Source: Rubrobacter taiwanensis
GTDB lineage: Bacteria; Actinomycetota; Rubrobacteria; Rubrobacterales; Rubrobacteraceae
Reading direction: 5' to 3'
NCBI RefSeq assembly: GCF_004337705.1
Contig: NZ_SKBU01000002.1
Location: forward strand, 1 to 43,301
DNA length: 43,301 nucleotides
A program made the position numbers and the translations under genes. A model generated the notes under the pieces. It searched no databases. It was given only the letters and a program-made list of their open reading frames with translations, and was not told the DNA's origin. Shown in pieces: positions 23,884-32,851 of this stretch. Numbering within the stretch: position 1 is the first letter of the stretch; each line of letters starts with the position of its first letter.

Positions 23884-24586
23884 GGTGGAGCGTGATGATG
23901 CCGCCGGCAAGCCTCTCCCATCTAACGCTTTGTAGTCCATTGCGCCTCATTATCGCAGCTAGCCCTTCAGGAGACACGAACTCTTTCACCGACTCCGGCA
24001 GATACGAGTAGGCCCGCGCATCTCCGGAGATCACGGCCCCCAGCCGGGGCACTATCTTATCGAACCAGATTCCGTAGAACCGGGCAAACAACGGGTCCTC
24101 GGGCTCGGCGATCTCGAGACACACCACCCGCCCCCCATTCCGCACCACCCGCGCCATCTCGGCGAAGAGCGCTTCCAGATCGGGAATGTTGCGCGCGCCG
24201 TAGGCGATGGTGGCGGCGTCGAAGCCGCCGGAAGGAACGCCCTCCAGACGGGTCGCATCACCCAGCCGGTACTCGATCTGCCCCACAGGACGCTCCCTCG
24301 CCGCCGCCAGCATGTTCTCCGAGAAGTCCACCCCGAGCACATACCCCCCGGGACCGACCCGCCGGGCGAGCTCGCGCGTCAGGCTGCCGGTGCCGCAGGC
24401 CAGATCTATCACCCGGCCCCCGGGGCCCAGCCAGGTCAGATCCACGGCCCTCCGGTTCCAGAGCCGGTACAGCCCCGCGGTCATGACGGCGTTCAGAAGC
24501 TCGTAGCGCCCCGAGATGCGGTCGAACATCTCCCGGACCATCCGCGCCCGCTCCCGCCCGCCGGGCAGCCCGCTATCTCCTCTCAC
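23864..24586 (-). CDS. ubiE: Demethylmenaquinone methyltransferase
   Basis: The 240-residue class-I SAM methyltransferase carries UbiE/MenG signatures: MFDRISGRYELLNAVMTAG, the SAM loop VIDLACGTGSLT, DFSENML and the AYGARNIPD box, then FYGIWFDKIVPRLG. It adds the last methyl group to demethylmenaquinone. The start is set at GTG 24586, overlapping the ubiX end by 14 bases. ATG at 24541 behind GGGAG is a reasonable alternative that would drop 15 residues. Confidence 0.92.
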   Translation of the reverse strand: MRGDSGLPGGRERARMVREMFDRISGRYELLNAVMTAGLYRLWNRRAVDLTWLGPGGRVIDLACGTGSLTRELARRVGPGGYVLGVDFSENMLAAARERPVGQIEYRLGDATRLEGVPSGGFDAATIAYGARNIPDLEALFAEMARVVRNGGRVVCLEIAEPEDPLFARFYGIWFDKIVPRLGAVISGDARAYSYLPESVKEFVSPEGLAAIMRRNGLQSVRWERLAGGIITLHHATKRA

Positions 24587-25160
24587 GGCGCTTATGCCCC
24601 CACCTCTCCGTGACGTCGTGCTCGATACCCATTGCATCCAGCACCTTCCCGACCACGAAGTCCACGAGATCTTCCACGCTCTGCGGGTGGTTGTAGAAAC
24701 CCGGAGCAGCCGAGATCACGATCCCACCGGCCTCCGTCACCGTCAGCATGTTCTCAAGATGGATGCGACTGTAGGGCATCTCGCGCTCAAGGAGCACCAG
24801 CCGCCGGCGCTCCTTGAGCGCCACGTCGGCCACCCGGTGCAGCAGGTTGGTGCCCGCCCCGGTGGCTATCCTGGCCAGCGTGGAGACGCTCGCCGGAGCT
24901 ATCACGGTGGCGTCCGGCACACTCGTCCCGCTGGCCGGCGGCGCAAACAGGTCGTCGGGAGCGTACCGCCGCGCCCCGTAGCGTTCGGCGAGCCCCTTCG
25001 AGCTCATCCCCCCGAGCTCGTAGGCGAGCACCTTCTCGCCCATCTCCGAGGCACAAATCTCTACCTCTACTTCAAGTTGCGTGAGCGCCTCCACAAGCCG
25101 CACGGTGTACGGAGCACCACTGGCCCCCGTGATACCGACGAAAGCCGTCCGCACCGTCAC
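24573..25160 (-). CDS. ubiX: Flavin prenyltransferase UbiX-type (prenyl-FMN for UbiD)
   Basis: This 195-residue flavoprotein has FVGITGASGAPY at the N-terminus, the PASVSTLARIATG segment and REMPYSRIHLENMLTVTEAGG. It prenylates FMN to give the cofactor that UbiD-type decarboxylases need; ubiD lies two genes upstream. The start is GTG at 25160, overlapping the ubiA stop as GTGA. The 75 residues open upstream are the ubiA antiframe and not part of it. Confidence 0.93.
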   Translation of the reverse strand: MTVRTAFVGITGASGAPYTVRLVEALTQLEVEVEICASEMGEKVLAYELGGMSSKGLAERYGARRYAPDDLFAPPASGTSVPDATVIAPASVSTLARIATGAGTNLLHRVADVALKERRRLVLLEREMPYSRIHLENMLTVTEAGGIVISAAPGFYNHPQSVEDLVDFVVGKVLDAMGIEHDVTERWGHKRRERR

Positions 25161-26026
25161 GAGCCCACCACCCGGTCGAGCAGAACGGCGGCCAGAAAGA
25201 CGACGCTCACGACCGCGTTGACGTTGAAGAAAGCGGCATTCAACCGCTCCGGGTCGTCCTCCCGCACGATCAGGTGCTCGTAGACGAGCAAAGCCCCAAT
25301 GGCCGCAAGCCCGAGGAAGTAGACCATACCCAGCCCCGCCGCAAACCCGAAGGCGGCGAAGAGGAGGACCGCAAGCCCGTGCCACACCCGCGCCACACCC
25401 AGCGCAGGCCGGCCGCCGAACCTCGCCGGCAAAGAGTGAACCTTGTGCTTAACGTCAAACTCCCGGTCCAGGAGGGCGTAGATCACATCGAACCCGGAGA
25501 TCCAGAGCGCGGTCCCGGCCCAGATCAGCGCCGGGGTCCAGGATATCTCGCCCGTGACCGCGACCCAGGCCGCTCCGGGAGCCAGCCCGTTGACGATGCC
25601 CAAGGCTAGATGGCAGAGCCACGTGAAACGTTTGGTATAGGGATAGAGAACGAACCCCAGCACGACGAGGGGCCAGAGGACCCGGGTGATCGGTTCGAGC
25701 GCGAGGGTGGCGACGACCAGCAGTCCGATGGAGGCACCGGTGAAGATCCAGGCCTCCCGCGGGCTCACGAGTCCCCGGGGGATGGCGCGGTCTCTGGTGC
25801 GGGGGTTTGCGGCATCCAGCTTCGCGTCTATGATGCGGTTCAGGGTCATGCCGGCGGTGCGGGCGCCGAACATTGCGACCGTGATCCAGAAGAAGTTCCA
25901 CCAGGTAAACGGCACGGGGGCGGCCAGCATGCCGGCGTAGGCGAACGGCAGGGCGAAGACGGTGTGCTCCCACCGGATCATCTCCAGCAGGACGCGTATC
26001 TTGTTCGGCTTCGCCGCGGAGTGCAT
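25157..26026 (-). CDS. ubiA: UbiA-family polyprenyltransferase (menaquinone side-chain attachment, MqnP-like)
   Basis: This 289-residue membrane protein has both aspartate motifs of aromatic prenyltransferases, NRIIDAKLDAANPRTRDRA and DVIYALLDREFDVKHKVHS, and about eight hydrophobic segments. In the futalosine pathway this enzyme joins the polyprenyl chain to the dihydroxynaphthoate nucleus (often named MqnP). The ATG at 26026 is preferred to a TTG one codon earlier because GGGGTGA then has a four-base spacing. It follows ubiD by 15 bases and is coupled to ubiX. Confidence 0.92.
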   Translation of the reverse strand: MHSAAKPNKIRVLLEMIRWEHTVFALPFAYAGMLAAPVPFTWWNFFWITVAMFGARTAGMTLNRIIDAKLDAANPRTRDRAIPRGLVSPREAWIFTGASIGLLVVATLALEPITRVLWPLVVLGFVLYPYTKRFTWLCHLALGIVNGLAPGAAWVAVTGEISWTPALIWAGTALWISGFDVIYALLDREFDVKHKVHSLPARFGGRPALGVARVWHGLAVLLFAAFGFAAGLGMVYFLGLAAIGALLVYEHLIVREDDPERLNAAFFNVNAVVSVVFLAAVLLDRVVGS

Positions 26027-26041
26027 CAAGTCACCCCGCGC

Positions 26042-27505
26042 TCAGTCGAGCGGGATGCCATACCTCTCCCACTTCTGGTCCACGAGGGCTTTTATCTCCT
26101 CGCTCATAACTATCTTGTCCGGCCATTCGCGTTCGAAGCCCTCTTCGGGCCACTTGCGGGTGGCGTCCACGATCATCTTTGAGCCGTAGGAGAAGGCGCG
26201 GCTGGAGTGGTCGAGCACGTCTATCGGGCCGGGCAGCATGCGGATGTCCCGCTCGGGGTCTATGTTGTTCAGGGTCGCCCACCAGGCCTCTTTCACGTCC
26301 TCAACGTTGACGTCGGCATCGAGCACCACGATCATCTTCGCCAGCGACATAAGCCCCTGTCCGAGCATCCCGGCCCCCACCTTGAAGGCGTGGCCGGGGT
26401 ACTGCTTGTCTATGGAGACGAAGACCAGGTTGTGGAAGATGCCCTCCGGCGGCATATGGTAGTTGACTATCTCGGGCATGACGAGCCTGCTCAGCGGCAC
26501 GAAGATGCGCTCTGTGGCGTAACCCATCCAGGCGTCCTCCATCGGCGGGCGACCGACGATGGTGGAGGGGTAGAGGGCGTCCTGCCGCATGGTAACCGCC
26601 GTGACGTGCATCGCCGGGTAGTGGTCGGCGAGCGAGTAGAAGCCGGTGTGATCGCCGAACGGCCCCTCCAGCCGCAGCGGCTCCTCCGGGTCGGCGTAGC
26701 CCTCTATGACTATCTCGGACTCCGCCGGAACCTCCAGATCGTGCGTCAGGCACTTAACGAGCCTGACCGGCTTTCTGCGGATGAAGCCGGAGAACATGAA
26801 CTCTGAGATACCGGGCGGCAGCGGGGCCGAGGCCGAGTAGATGGTGGCCGGATCGCCGCCGAGCGTGACCGCCACCGGGAGCTTCACGCCCATTCTTTTG
26901 GCCTTCTCGAAGTGCGCCGCGCCGGTCTTGTGCCGCTGCCAGTGCAGGCCCACCGTCCTGCGGTCGAAGCGCTGGACGCGGTACATCCCGGCGTTGCGCT
27001 CGCCGGTCTCTGGGTCGCGGGTGTGGACCATCGTGAGCGTGATGAACGGCCCGCCGTCCTGCGGCCAGCAGGTCTGCACCGGGAGCCGTTCCAGGTCCAC
27101 CTCATCGTCTTGGTAGACGATCTGCTGGCAGGGCGCTCTCTTGGTGGTGCGCGGCGGGAACTTAGAGACCTCGCGCAACCTGGGCAGCAGACCGAGCTTG
27201 GCCATGAAGCCCTCGCCCGGTCCTTTGGTGAGCTCCAGCAGCTCCTCGATGCGGCGGCCGATCTCGTTCAGGTCCTCCACCCCGAGCGCCCAGGACATCC
27301 GCCGCCTGGAGCCGAAGATGTTGATGAGCAGCGGCAGGTCACCGTTCTGGACGTTGTGGAAGAGGAGCGCCGGACCCTCGCGTTTCATCACGCGGTCGGC
27401 GATCTCCGTGATCTCGAACTTCGCGCTCACCGGCTCGTGCACGTCCACGAGCTCGCCCTTCTTGCGGAGGAATTCCACGAACTCCTGCAGGTTTTCGGTT
27501 ATCAC
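26042..27505 (-). CDS. ubiD: UbiD-family decarboxylase (menaquinone branch)
   Basis: This 487-residue prenyl-FMN-dependent decarboxylase shows the family marks GMYRVQRFDRRTVGLHWQRH, TLGGDPATIYSASAPLP and EGPFGDHTGFYS. In futalosine-pathway organisms this gene product (MqnL) removes the carboxyl of 1,4-dihydroxy-6-naphthoate-derived intermediates. The frame stays open 178 codons upstream, but that part is the antiframe of the genes before it. GTG at 27505 overlaps the preceding stop as GTGA and matches the family N-terminus [12 protein letters not shown]. Confidence 0.93.
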   Translation of the reverse strand: MITENLQEFVEFLRKKGELVDVHEPVSAKFEITEIADRVMKREGPALLFHNVQNGDLPLLINIFGSRRRMSWALGVEDLNEIGRRIEELLELTKGPGEGFMAKLGLLPRLREVSKFPPRTTKRAPCQQIVYQDDEVDLERLPVQTCWPQDGGPFITLTMVHTRDPETGERNAGMYRVQRFDRRTVGLHWQRHKTGAAHFEKAKRMGVKLPVAVTLGGDPATIYSASAPLPPGISEFMFSGFIRRKPVRLVKCLTHDLEVPAESEIVIEGYADPEEPLRLEGPFGDHTGFYSLADHYPAMHVTAVTMRQDALYPSTIVGRPPMEDAWMGYATERIFVPLSRLVMPEIVNYHMPPEGIFHNLVFVSIDKQYPGHAFKVGAGMLGQGLMSLAKMIVVLDADVNVEDVKEAWWATLNNIDPERDIRMLPGPIDVLDHSSRAFSYGSKMIVDATRKWPEEGFEREWPDKIVMSEEIKALVDQKWERYGIPLD

Positions 27506-27918
27506 GGGTGGCTCAACTCCCTCACGGCTCTCAGAATCCGCTCTTCGGAATGCTCTGCCCCCTCTTCCGTAAGTATCTCCAGCAGGGCCGCCAGATGTGG
27601 CACCCACACCTCGATGGAGACGCGGCGTCCGGCCGAGATCTCTCCCGCTCCGTCCTGGATCATGCGGGCGGCCGCCGCCACGAGCGCGGGCTCGTTCAGG
27701 CCGGCAACGATCTCCACCGCCCCCGCGTAGGCGTTGTCCCCGAGCAGTATGTCGTCGTCGGAGGCCGGTCCGCTCGCGTAGTGCGCGTCGAACCCCTGCT
27801 GCAGGTAGTCTAGCGCCTCGGCCACCACCCGCACGCGGGCGTCCTCCGCGAAGGGGGCGGCCCGCAGGAAGAGTTCGCCGAGCGGGAGATCGGGTGTGCG
27901 GCTCACCGCCGGCTTCAA
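27502..27918 (-). CDS. Small protein resembling part of a polyprenyl synthase (HepS-like candidate)
   Basis: The 138-residue reading frame is not a family I can name with certainty. Residues 50-100 (about [18 protein letters not shown]... [19 protein letters not shown]) align by eye with the V-GD-FA-A...EP-LV...A helices of the polyprenyl synthase at 22903-23883 (AVAVGDFLFAEAF...DPRLVRVMAEAAAELASGEL) and with HepS, the small non-catalytic subunit of Bacillus heptaprenyl diphosphate synthase. It lacks DDxxD, so it would not be catalytic. TTG at 27918 overlaps the hemL stop (TTGA) with GGGAG close upstream, and its stop overlaps ubiD. Position before ubiE and the prenyl synthase matches hepS-menG-hepT order. 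The role is inferred. Confidence 0.6.
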   Translation of the reverse strand: MKPAVSRTPDLPLGELFLRAAPFAEDARVRVVAEALDYLQQGFDAHYASGPASDDDILLGDNAYAGAVEIVAGLNEPALVAAAARMIQDGAGEISAGRRVSIEVWVPHLAALLEILTEEGAEHSEERILRAVRELSHP

Positions 27919-29228
27919 TCCGCTCCCGCCTTCCCGAACCACTCCCGGGCCGCCTCGACGGTGCGGTCCACATCCTCCTCCGTGTGCGCGCTGGAGAGGA
28001 ATCCGGCCTCGTACGGGCTGGGTGCGAGATACACGCCACTCTTTAGCATGTGCCAGAAGAAGCTCGTGAAGCGATCCGCATCCGAGGCGGTGGCCGTAGC
28101 GAAGTCCACCACCGGCCCCTCATTGAAGAAGAGCCCCAGCATCGAGCCCACGCGGTTGATGGTCACGGGGATGCCGCTCCCCTCCGCAGCCTCCCGCATC
28201 CCGCGCTCCCACCGCGCGCCCAGAGCCTCCAGGCGCTCGTAGAAACCCGGAGCGGCGGTCTCGCGCAGCGTGGCGAGCCCGGCGGTCATGGCGAGCGGGT
28301 TGCCGGAGAGCGTTCCCGCCTGGTAGACGGGACCGTCCGGAGCGATGTACTCCAGGATCTCGCGCTTGCCGCCGAAGGCCCCCACCGGCAGGCCGCCGCC
28401 GATCACCTTCCCCAGCGTGGTCAGGTCCGGCGCGACCCCGTAGCGCTCCTGAGCACCACCGCGGGCCACCCGGAAGCCGGTCATGACTTCGTCGAAGATC
28501 AAGACCGCCCCGTACTCGCGCGTGACCTCGCGCAAAGCCTCCAGGTATCCGGCGCGCGGCGGCACGCAGCCCATGTTCCCGGCCACGGGCTCTACTATAA
28601 CGGCCGCAATCTCCTCCCCCTCGCGCTCGAAGAGGGTCCGCACGATGTCCGGGTCGTTGTACGGCAGCACGATTGTGTCCCGGGCGGCGCCCCGCGTCAC
28701 GCCGGGGCTGTCCGGCAGCCCGAGCGTTGCAACCCCGGAGCCCGCGGCGACCAGCAACGAGTCCCCGTGCCCGTGGTAGCACCCCTCGAACTTGACCAGC
28801 TTCTCCCGGCCGGTGTATCCGCGCGCAACCCGGATGGCGCTCATCGTGGCCTCGGTGCCGGAGTTGACCATCCGCACCAGCTCCACGGAGGGCACGGCCT
28901 CGCACACCAGCTCGGCCAGCTCTATCTCCAGCTCCGTCGGAGCCCCGAAGGTGGTCCCGTTGCGGGCGGCCTCCTCCAGCGCCCCGACCACCCTCGGATG
29001 GGCGTGGCCGAGGATTAGGGGCCCGTAGCTCATCACGTAGTCTACGTAGGAGTTGCCCTCCACGTCGAAGATGCGGGAACCCTCGCCGCGGCGCACGAAG
29101 ATCGGGTCCCCGCCGACCGACCGGAAGGCCCGCACCGGGCTGTTCACCCCGCCCGGGATGCTGCGCCGGGCTCGCTCCATAAGCCGCTCGGATAGCCGGG
29201 ATACGGTTCTGGGATCTCTCTGACTCAC
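27915..29228 (-). CDS. hemL: Glutamate-1-semialdehyde 2,1-aminomutase
   Basis: This 437-residue PLP enzyme converts glutamate-1-semialdehyde to 5-aminolevulinate. It has the [15 protein letters not shown] cofactor region, [19 protein letters not shown] and the lysine loop [20 protein letters not shown] at 29228 (GGGAGAAGC upstream) is chosen over an ATG at 29282 that would overlap a candidate -10. It follows hemB after about 100 bases and is coupled at its end to the small HepS-like gene. Confidence 0.95.
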   Translation of the reverse strand: MSQRDPRTVSRLSERLMERARRSIPGGVNSPVRAFRSVGGDPIFVRRGEGSRIFDVEGNSYVDYVMSYGPLILGHAHPRVVGALEEAARNGTTFGAPTELEIELAELVCEAVPSVELVRMVNSGTEATMSAIRVARGYTGREKLVKFEGCYHGHGDSLLVAAGSGVATLGLPDSPGVTRGAARDTIVLPYNDPDIVRTLFEREGEEIAAVIVEPVAGNMGCVPPRAGYLEALREVTREYGAVLIFDEVMTGFRVARGGAQERYGVAPDLTTLGKVIGGGLPVGAFGGKREILEYIAPDGPVYQAGTLSGNPLAMTAGLATLRETAAPGFYERLEALGARWERGMREAAEGSGIPVTINRVGSMLGLFFNEGPVVDFATATASDADRFTSFFWHMLKSGVYLAPSPYEAGFLSSAHTEEDVDRTVEAAREWFGKAGAD

Positions 29229-29280
29229 GCTTCTCCCGTAAGCTCGGTTGCAAGGCTGCCCTGCAGACTCGGCCGTTACC

Positions 29281-29286
29281 ATACTA
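29281..29286 (-). promoter_or_regulatory. Candidate -10 box (TAGTAT) before hemL
   Basis: TAGTAT (29286-29281, minus) lies about 50 bases before the hemL GTG in the only real gap between hemB and hemL. The -35 (CCGATT) is weak. It may allow separate control of the hemL-ubiD-mqn part. Confidence 0.3.
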
Positions 29287-29329
29287 AACGGTACGGCCTC
29301 ACGAATCGGTGATACAGCTTACCGGATCT

Positions 29330-30310
29330 CTACTCCGCCAGCCACTCCGCTACCTGCGGCGCGAAGTAGCTGATGATGATATCTGCCCCGGCGCGTCTGA
29401 TGCTCGTGAGCGCCTCCAGAACCACGCTCCGCTCGTCCAGCCAGCCCTGACGGGCGGCGGCCTTGATCATGGCGTATTCCCCGCTCACGTTGTAAGCGGC
29501 GAGCGGCAGGTCGGTCTCCTGCCGGACCCTGTGTATGATGTCCAGATACGGCAGCGCGGGCTTGACCATCACAATGTCCGCATTCTCCTCGATGTCCAGC
29601 CGCACCTCGCGCAGGGCCTCGCGGGCGTTGGCCGGGTCCATCTGGTAGCTGCGCCGGTCTCCGAACCGCGGGGCGCTCTCGGCCGCCTCCCGGAACGGGC
29701 CGTAGAAGGCCGAAGCGTACTTGGCGGAGTAGGCCATGATCGGGGTGTTCTCGAAGCCCTCACGGTCCAGCTCGCTCCTTATGGCCGCGATCCGACCGTC
29801 CATCATGTCCGAAGGAGCCACGATATCCGCTCCGGCTTCGGCGTGAGAAGCGGCGGTGCGGGCCAGGAGCTCCAGCGTCACGTCGTTCATCACCTCTCCG
29901 GTCTCGCCCTCCACAACCCCGCAGTGGCCGTGGCTCGTGTACTCGCAGAGGCACACGTCCGTGATGACGATGAGCTCCGGCACGGCGTCCTTGATGGCCC
30001 GGACCGCGAGCTGGACTATGCCCTCCGGATCGTAGGCCCCGCTGGCCGTCTCGTCTTTGTGGTCCGGGATGCCGAAGAGCAGCACCGCCGGCACGCCGAG
30101 CGCCCGCACCCGCTTGGCCTCGCCCACGGCGTTGTTGATGGAGAGCTGATAGACGCCGGGCATGGAGTCCACGGGTCTGCGAACGTCCTCCCCGGCGGCG
30201 ACGAAGATCGGGTACACGAAGCCTTCAGGGGAGAGTCCGGTCTCGCGCACCAGCGCCCGCAGACCGGGCGTGCGCCGGGTGCGCCGGAGCCGCTGCTGGG
30301 GAAATGCCAA
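29330..30310 (-). CDS. hemB: Porphobilinogen synthase (delta-aminolevulinic acid dehydratase)
   Basis: This 326-residue enzyme condenses two 5-aminolevulinates. The zinc-site cysteines are present ([14 protein letters not shown]), as are the two Schiff-base lysines in [15 protein letters not shown] and [14 protein letters not shown] at 30310 is chosen as start because GAGGTGAT, a near-perfect ribosome site, lies four bases before it. The GTG three codons upstream is inside that site. It is separated from the fused cobA-hemD gene by two hairpins. Confidence 0.95.
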   Translation of the reverse strand: MAFPQQRLRRTRRTPGLRALVRETGLSPEGFVYPIFVAAGEDVRRPVDSMPGVYQLSINNAVGEAKRVRALGVPAVLLFGIPDHKDETASGAYDPEGIVQLAVRAIKDAVPELIVITDVCLCEYTSHGHCGVVEGETGEVMNDVTLELLARTAASHAEAGADIVAPSDMMDGRIAAIRSELDREGFENTPIMAYSAKYASAFYGPFREAAESAPRFGDRRSYQMDPANAREALREVRLDIEENADIVMVKPALPYLDIIHRVRQETDLPLAAYNVSGEYAMIKAAARQGWLDERSVVLEALTSIRRAGADIIISYFAPQVAEWLAE

Positions 30311-30367
30311 CTGAATCACCTCTCAGGAATCTCGAAGTCTCGCCGTATTGTACCGCCGAATGCCGGC

Positions 30368-30414
30368 GGACCGGATGACAACCCGTCCGGTCCGAAGGCC
30401 GCAGCGGCCTTCGG
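30368..30414. other. Two tandem hairpins between cobA-hemD and hemB
   Basis: GGACCGG (30368-30374) pairs with CCGGTCC (30387-30393), and CCGAAGGCC (30392-30400) pairs with GGCCTTCGG (30406-30414). No T run follows, so an ordinary terminator is not indicated. The hairpins share two bases, so both cannot form in full. They may be an mRNA processing or attenuation site inside the heme operon. Confidence 0.5.
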
Positions 30415-30416
30415 AA

Positions 30417-31937
30417 TCAGATCGTCCGGGCCGCCGTCAGCAGCTCCCGGACCGCATCCACCAGCCCCGGGATGGTGTACTCTCCGGCCTCGGCGTCCAC
30501 CCTCATACCGTGTCTGCGGGCGGTTCCGGCGGTTACGGGCCCGATACACGCGACGCGGGTGTTCTCAAGCAGCCGGCCCGCGCTGCCGCCCACAGCGCGC
30601 ACGAAGTTCTCCACGGTGGAGCTCGCGGTGAACGTCACGCAGTCCACCGCGCCCTTCTCCAGCAGCTCCACGAGCCGCTCCGAGCCTCCGGCGGCGGGGA
30701 CGGCCTCGTAGGCCGGCGGGACGACGACCTCGGCCCCGGCCTCCCGCAGTCGCTCCGGGAGCACCTCGCGCGCCACCTTCGCCCGCGGGATGAGGACCCG
30801 CCGGCCGGAGAGCGAGGAGCCGCCGACCTCCTCCAGCAGCGCTTCGGCCCGGTACTCCTCCGGCACCACATCCACCCGCAGGCCGCGCTCCTCTATGCGC
30901 CGGGAGGTAGCGGGACCGATGGCGGCGATCTTCGCTTCTTTGGGGATCGACCGCAAGTCGAGGCCGTGATGATTCAAGCGCTCGCAGAATGCGTCCACGC
31001 CGTTGACGCTGGTGAAGATCAGCCAGTCGAAGCTCTCCAGCTCCCGGATCGCCTCATCCAGCGGCCCGAAGTCCCGCGGGGGCCGGATCTCGATCGTGGG
31101 GAACTCGATCACCTCCGCACCCAGGGCGCTCAGCCGCCGCGAGAGCTCCCCCGCCTGCGCGCGGGCACGCGTGACCACGATGCGCCGTCCGAAGAGGGGC
31201 CGCTCCTCGAACCAGTTCAGCTCCTCGCGCAGGGAGACCACCTCGCCCACCACGGTGATAGCGGGCGGTTTGAGCTCCGCCTCCCGCGCGCGCTCCGCGA
31301 TGTCCTCCAGCGTCCCGGTCACCGTGCGCTGGTCCGGGCGGGTGCCCCACCGGATGCAGGCGACCGGCGTGTCCGGGCTGCGGCCGCCGGTGATGAGCGC
31401 CTCTGAGATCTCCCGCAGCCGCCCGACGCCCATGAAGAGCACCAGGGTGTCCGCTCCCCGGGCCAGGCGGTCCCAGTCCACGTCGGAGTGCTCTTTGGTG
31501 GGGTCTTCGTGGCCGGTGACGAACGCCACGCTCGCCGCCAGCCGGCGGTGCGTGACCGGGATGCCCGCGTAGGCCGGAACGGCATACCCGCTGGAGACCC
31601 CGGGCACGATCTCGAACGGGAGTCCTGCCGCCCTGAGCGCCAGCGCCTCCTCTCCTCCGCGGCCGAAGATGAAGGGATCGCCGCCCTTCAGCCGCACCAC
31701 CTCCCGGCCCGCGCGCCCCAGCTCCACCAGCAGGGCGTTGATCTCCTCCTGGGACATGGAGGGATTGCCGGGGCGCTTTCCGACATAGATCTTCTCTGCA
31801 TCCGGCCGGGCGTGCTGCAGCAGGCTCTCCGGAGCCAGCCGGTCGTAGACGATGGCGTCGGCCTTTCTGATGCACTCCAGACCCCGGAGCGTGAAGAGCC
31901 CGGGGTCCCCCGGACCGGAACCGACAAGGTAGATCAC
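30417..31937 (-). CDS. Fused uroporphyrinogen-III methyltransferase / uroporphyrinogen-III synthase
   Basis: The 506-residue protein joins two enzymes. Residues 1-240 are a CobA/SUMT domain (YLVGSGPGDPGLFTLRG, VVRLKGGDPFIFGRG, PGVSSGYAVPAYAGIPVTHR) that makes precorrin-2 with two SAM. Residues 250-506 are a HemD domain (RRIVVTRARAQAGELS, IFTSVNGVDAF, FTASSTVENF), which closes the tetrapyrrole ring. Together they give one protein that both makes uroporphyrinogen III and diverts it to siroheme/cobalamin. GTG at 31937 overlaps the hemC stop (GTGA). The extra 103 codons open upstream are non-homologous. Confidence 0.94.
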   Translation of the reverse strand: MIYLVGSGPGDPGLFTLRGLECIRKADAIVYDRLAPESLLQHARPDAEKIYVGKRPGNPSMSQEEINALLVELGRAGREVVRLKGGDPFIFGRGGEEALALRAAGLPFEIVPGVSSGYAVPAYAGIPVTHRRLAASVAFVTGHEDPTKEHSDVDWDRLARGADTLVLFMGVGRLREISEALITGGRSPDTPVACIRWGTRPDQRTVTGTLEDIAERAREAELKPPAITVVGEVVSLREELNWFEERPLFGRRIVVTRARAQAGELSRRLSALGAEVIEFPTIEIRPPRDFGPLDEAIRELESFDWLIFTSVNGVDAFCERLNHHGLDLRSIPKEAKIAAIGPATSRRIEERGLRVDVVPEEYRAEALLEEVGGSSLSGRRVLIPRAKVAREVLPERLREAGAEVVVPPAYEAVPAAGGSERLVELLEKGAVDCVTFTASSTVENFVRAVGGSAGRLLENTRVACIGPVTAGTARRHGMRVDAEAGEYTIPGLVDAVRELLTAARTI

Positions 31938-32851
31938 CGCCTCACCCCCCGGATCTCCTCCAGGATCTCCCCGGCCCCCCGCTCCAGCAGCTCCTGCGCG
32001 AGCCGCACCCCCGTCTCCTCCGGCCGCTCCCCGCGCAGCTCTCCCCGGTAGAGCGCGCCGCCGTCCGGAGAGGCGGCCACCCCCTGCAGCACGACCCCGG
32101 CGCCCTCCGTCCGCGCCAGCACGCCCACGGGCACCCGGCAGCCGCCCTCCAGTGCCCGCAGGAAGGCCCGTTCGGCCCTCGCCGCCCGCTCCGATGGTTC
32201 GTGGTTCAGTGCCTCCCGCAACGGCTCCCGCAGCGGCGAGTCCCATCGGACGGCCACGCCCAGAGACCCCTGTCCCGCCGCGGGGAGCACGATCCCAAAC
32301 GGGATGGGCCGGTACCGGACCCTCAACCCAAGACGCTCCAGACCGGCACGGGCCAGGATCAGGGCGTCGGCATACCCCTCGCGTACCTTGCGGACGCGGG
32401 TGTCCACGTTCCCCCGGATCTCCACCGTCCGGAGGTCGGGGCGGTAGTGGAGGAGCTGCGCCCGCCGCCGCAGGCTGGAGGTGGCGATCACGGCCCCTTC
32501 CGGCAGTCCGTCCAGCCCCCGGCCGTCCGGTGAGACGAGCACGTCCGAGGGGTCGCCGCGCTCGGTGACCGCGACTATCTCGATTCCTTCCGGCAGCCCG
32601 GTCGGCACGTCCTTAAGGGAATGCACCGCCAAGTCTATCCCACCGGCCAGCAGAGCTTCGTCCAGCTGCCGGGTGAAGACGTCGCGCCGGTCTATGACCG
32701 CGAGCGGCGTCTCGGGCAACCGCTCGTCGGTGGTGCGTATGGTGCTGATCTCTACCGGAATCCCGGCCCTCCGCAGCCGCTCCGCCACGGACTCCGCCTG
32801 AACCAGCGCCAGCCGGGAGCCCCGGGTTCCCAGGAGGACCGCGGGCTTCAT
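31934..32851 (-). CDS. hemC: Hydroxymethylbilane synthase (porphobilinogen deaminase)
   Basis: This 305-residue enzyme links four porphobilinogens. GTRGSRLAL at the N-terminus, D81 in HSLKDVPTGLPEG (catalytic) and the dipyrromethane-cofactor cysteine C238 (LEGGCRVPVG) are present. It overlaps hemA by four bases (ATGA) at its start and the fused cobA-hemD gene at its end. Confidence 0.96.
   Translation of the reverse strand: MKPAVLLGTRGSRLALVQAESVAERLRRAGIPVEISTIRTTDERLPETPLAVIDRRDVFTRQLDEALLAGGIDLAVHSLKDVPTGLPEGIEIVAVTERGDPSDVLVSPDGRGLDGLPEGAVIATSSLRRRAQLLHYRPDLRTVEIRGNVDTRVRKVREGYADALILARAGLERLGLRVRYRPIPFGIVLPAAGQGSLGVAVRWDSPLREPLREALNHEPSERAARAERAFLRALEGGCRVPVGVLARTEGAGVVLQGVAASPDGGALYRGELRGERPEETGVRLAQELLERGAGEILEEIRGVRR

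Noticed and set aside
27506-28039. N-terminal extension of UbiD (665 residues)
   Set aside because: The added part is an out-of-frame reading of the small HepS-like gene and hemL. The GTG at 27505 gives the family N-terminus.
31938-32246. N-terminal extension of CobA-HemD (609 residues)
   Set aside because: It reads hemC out of frame and has alanine/glycine/arginine-rich noise. The SUMT domain begins at 31937.
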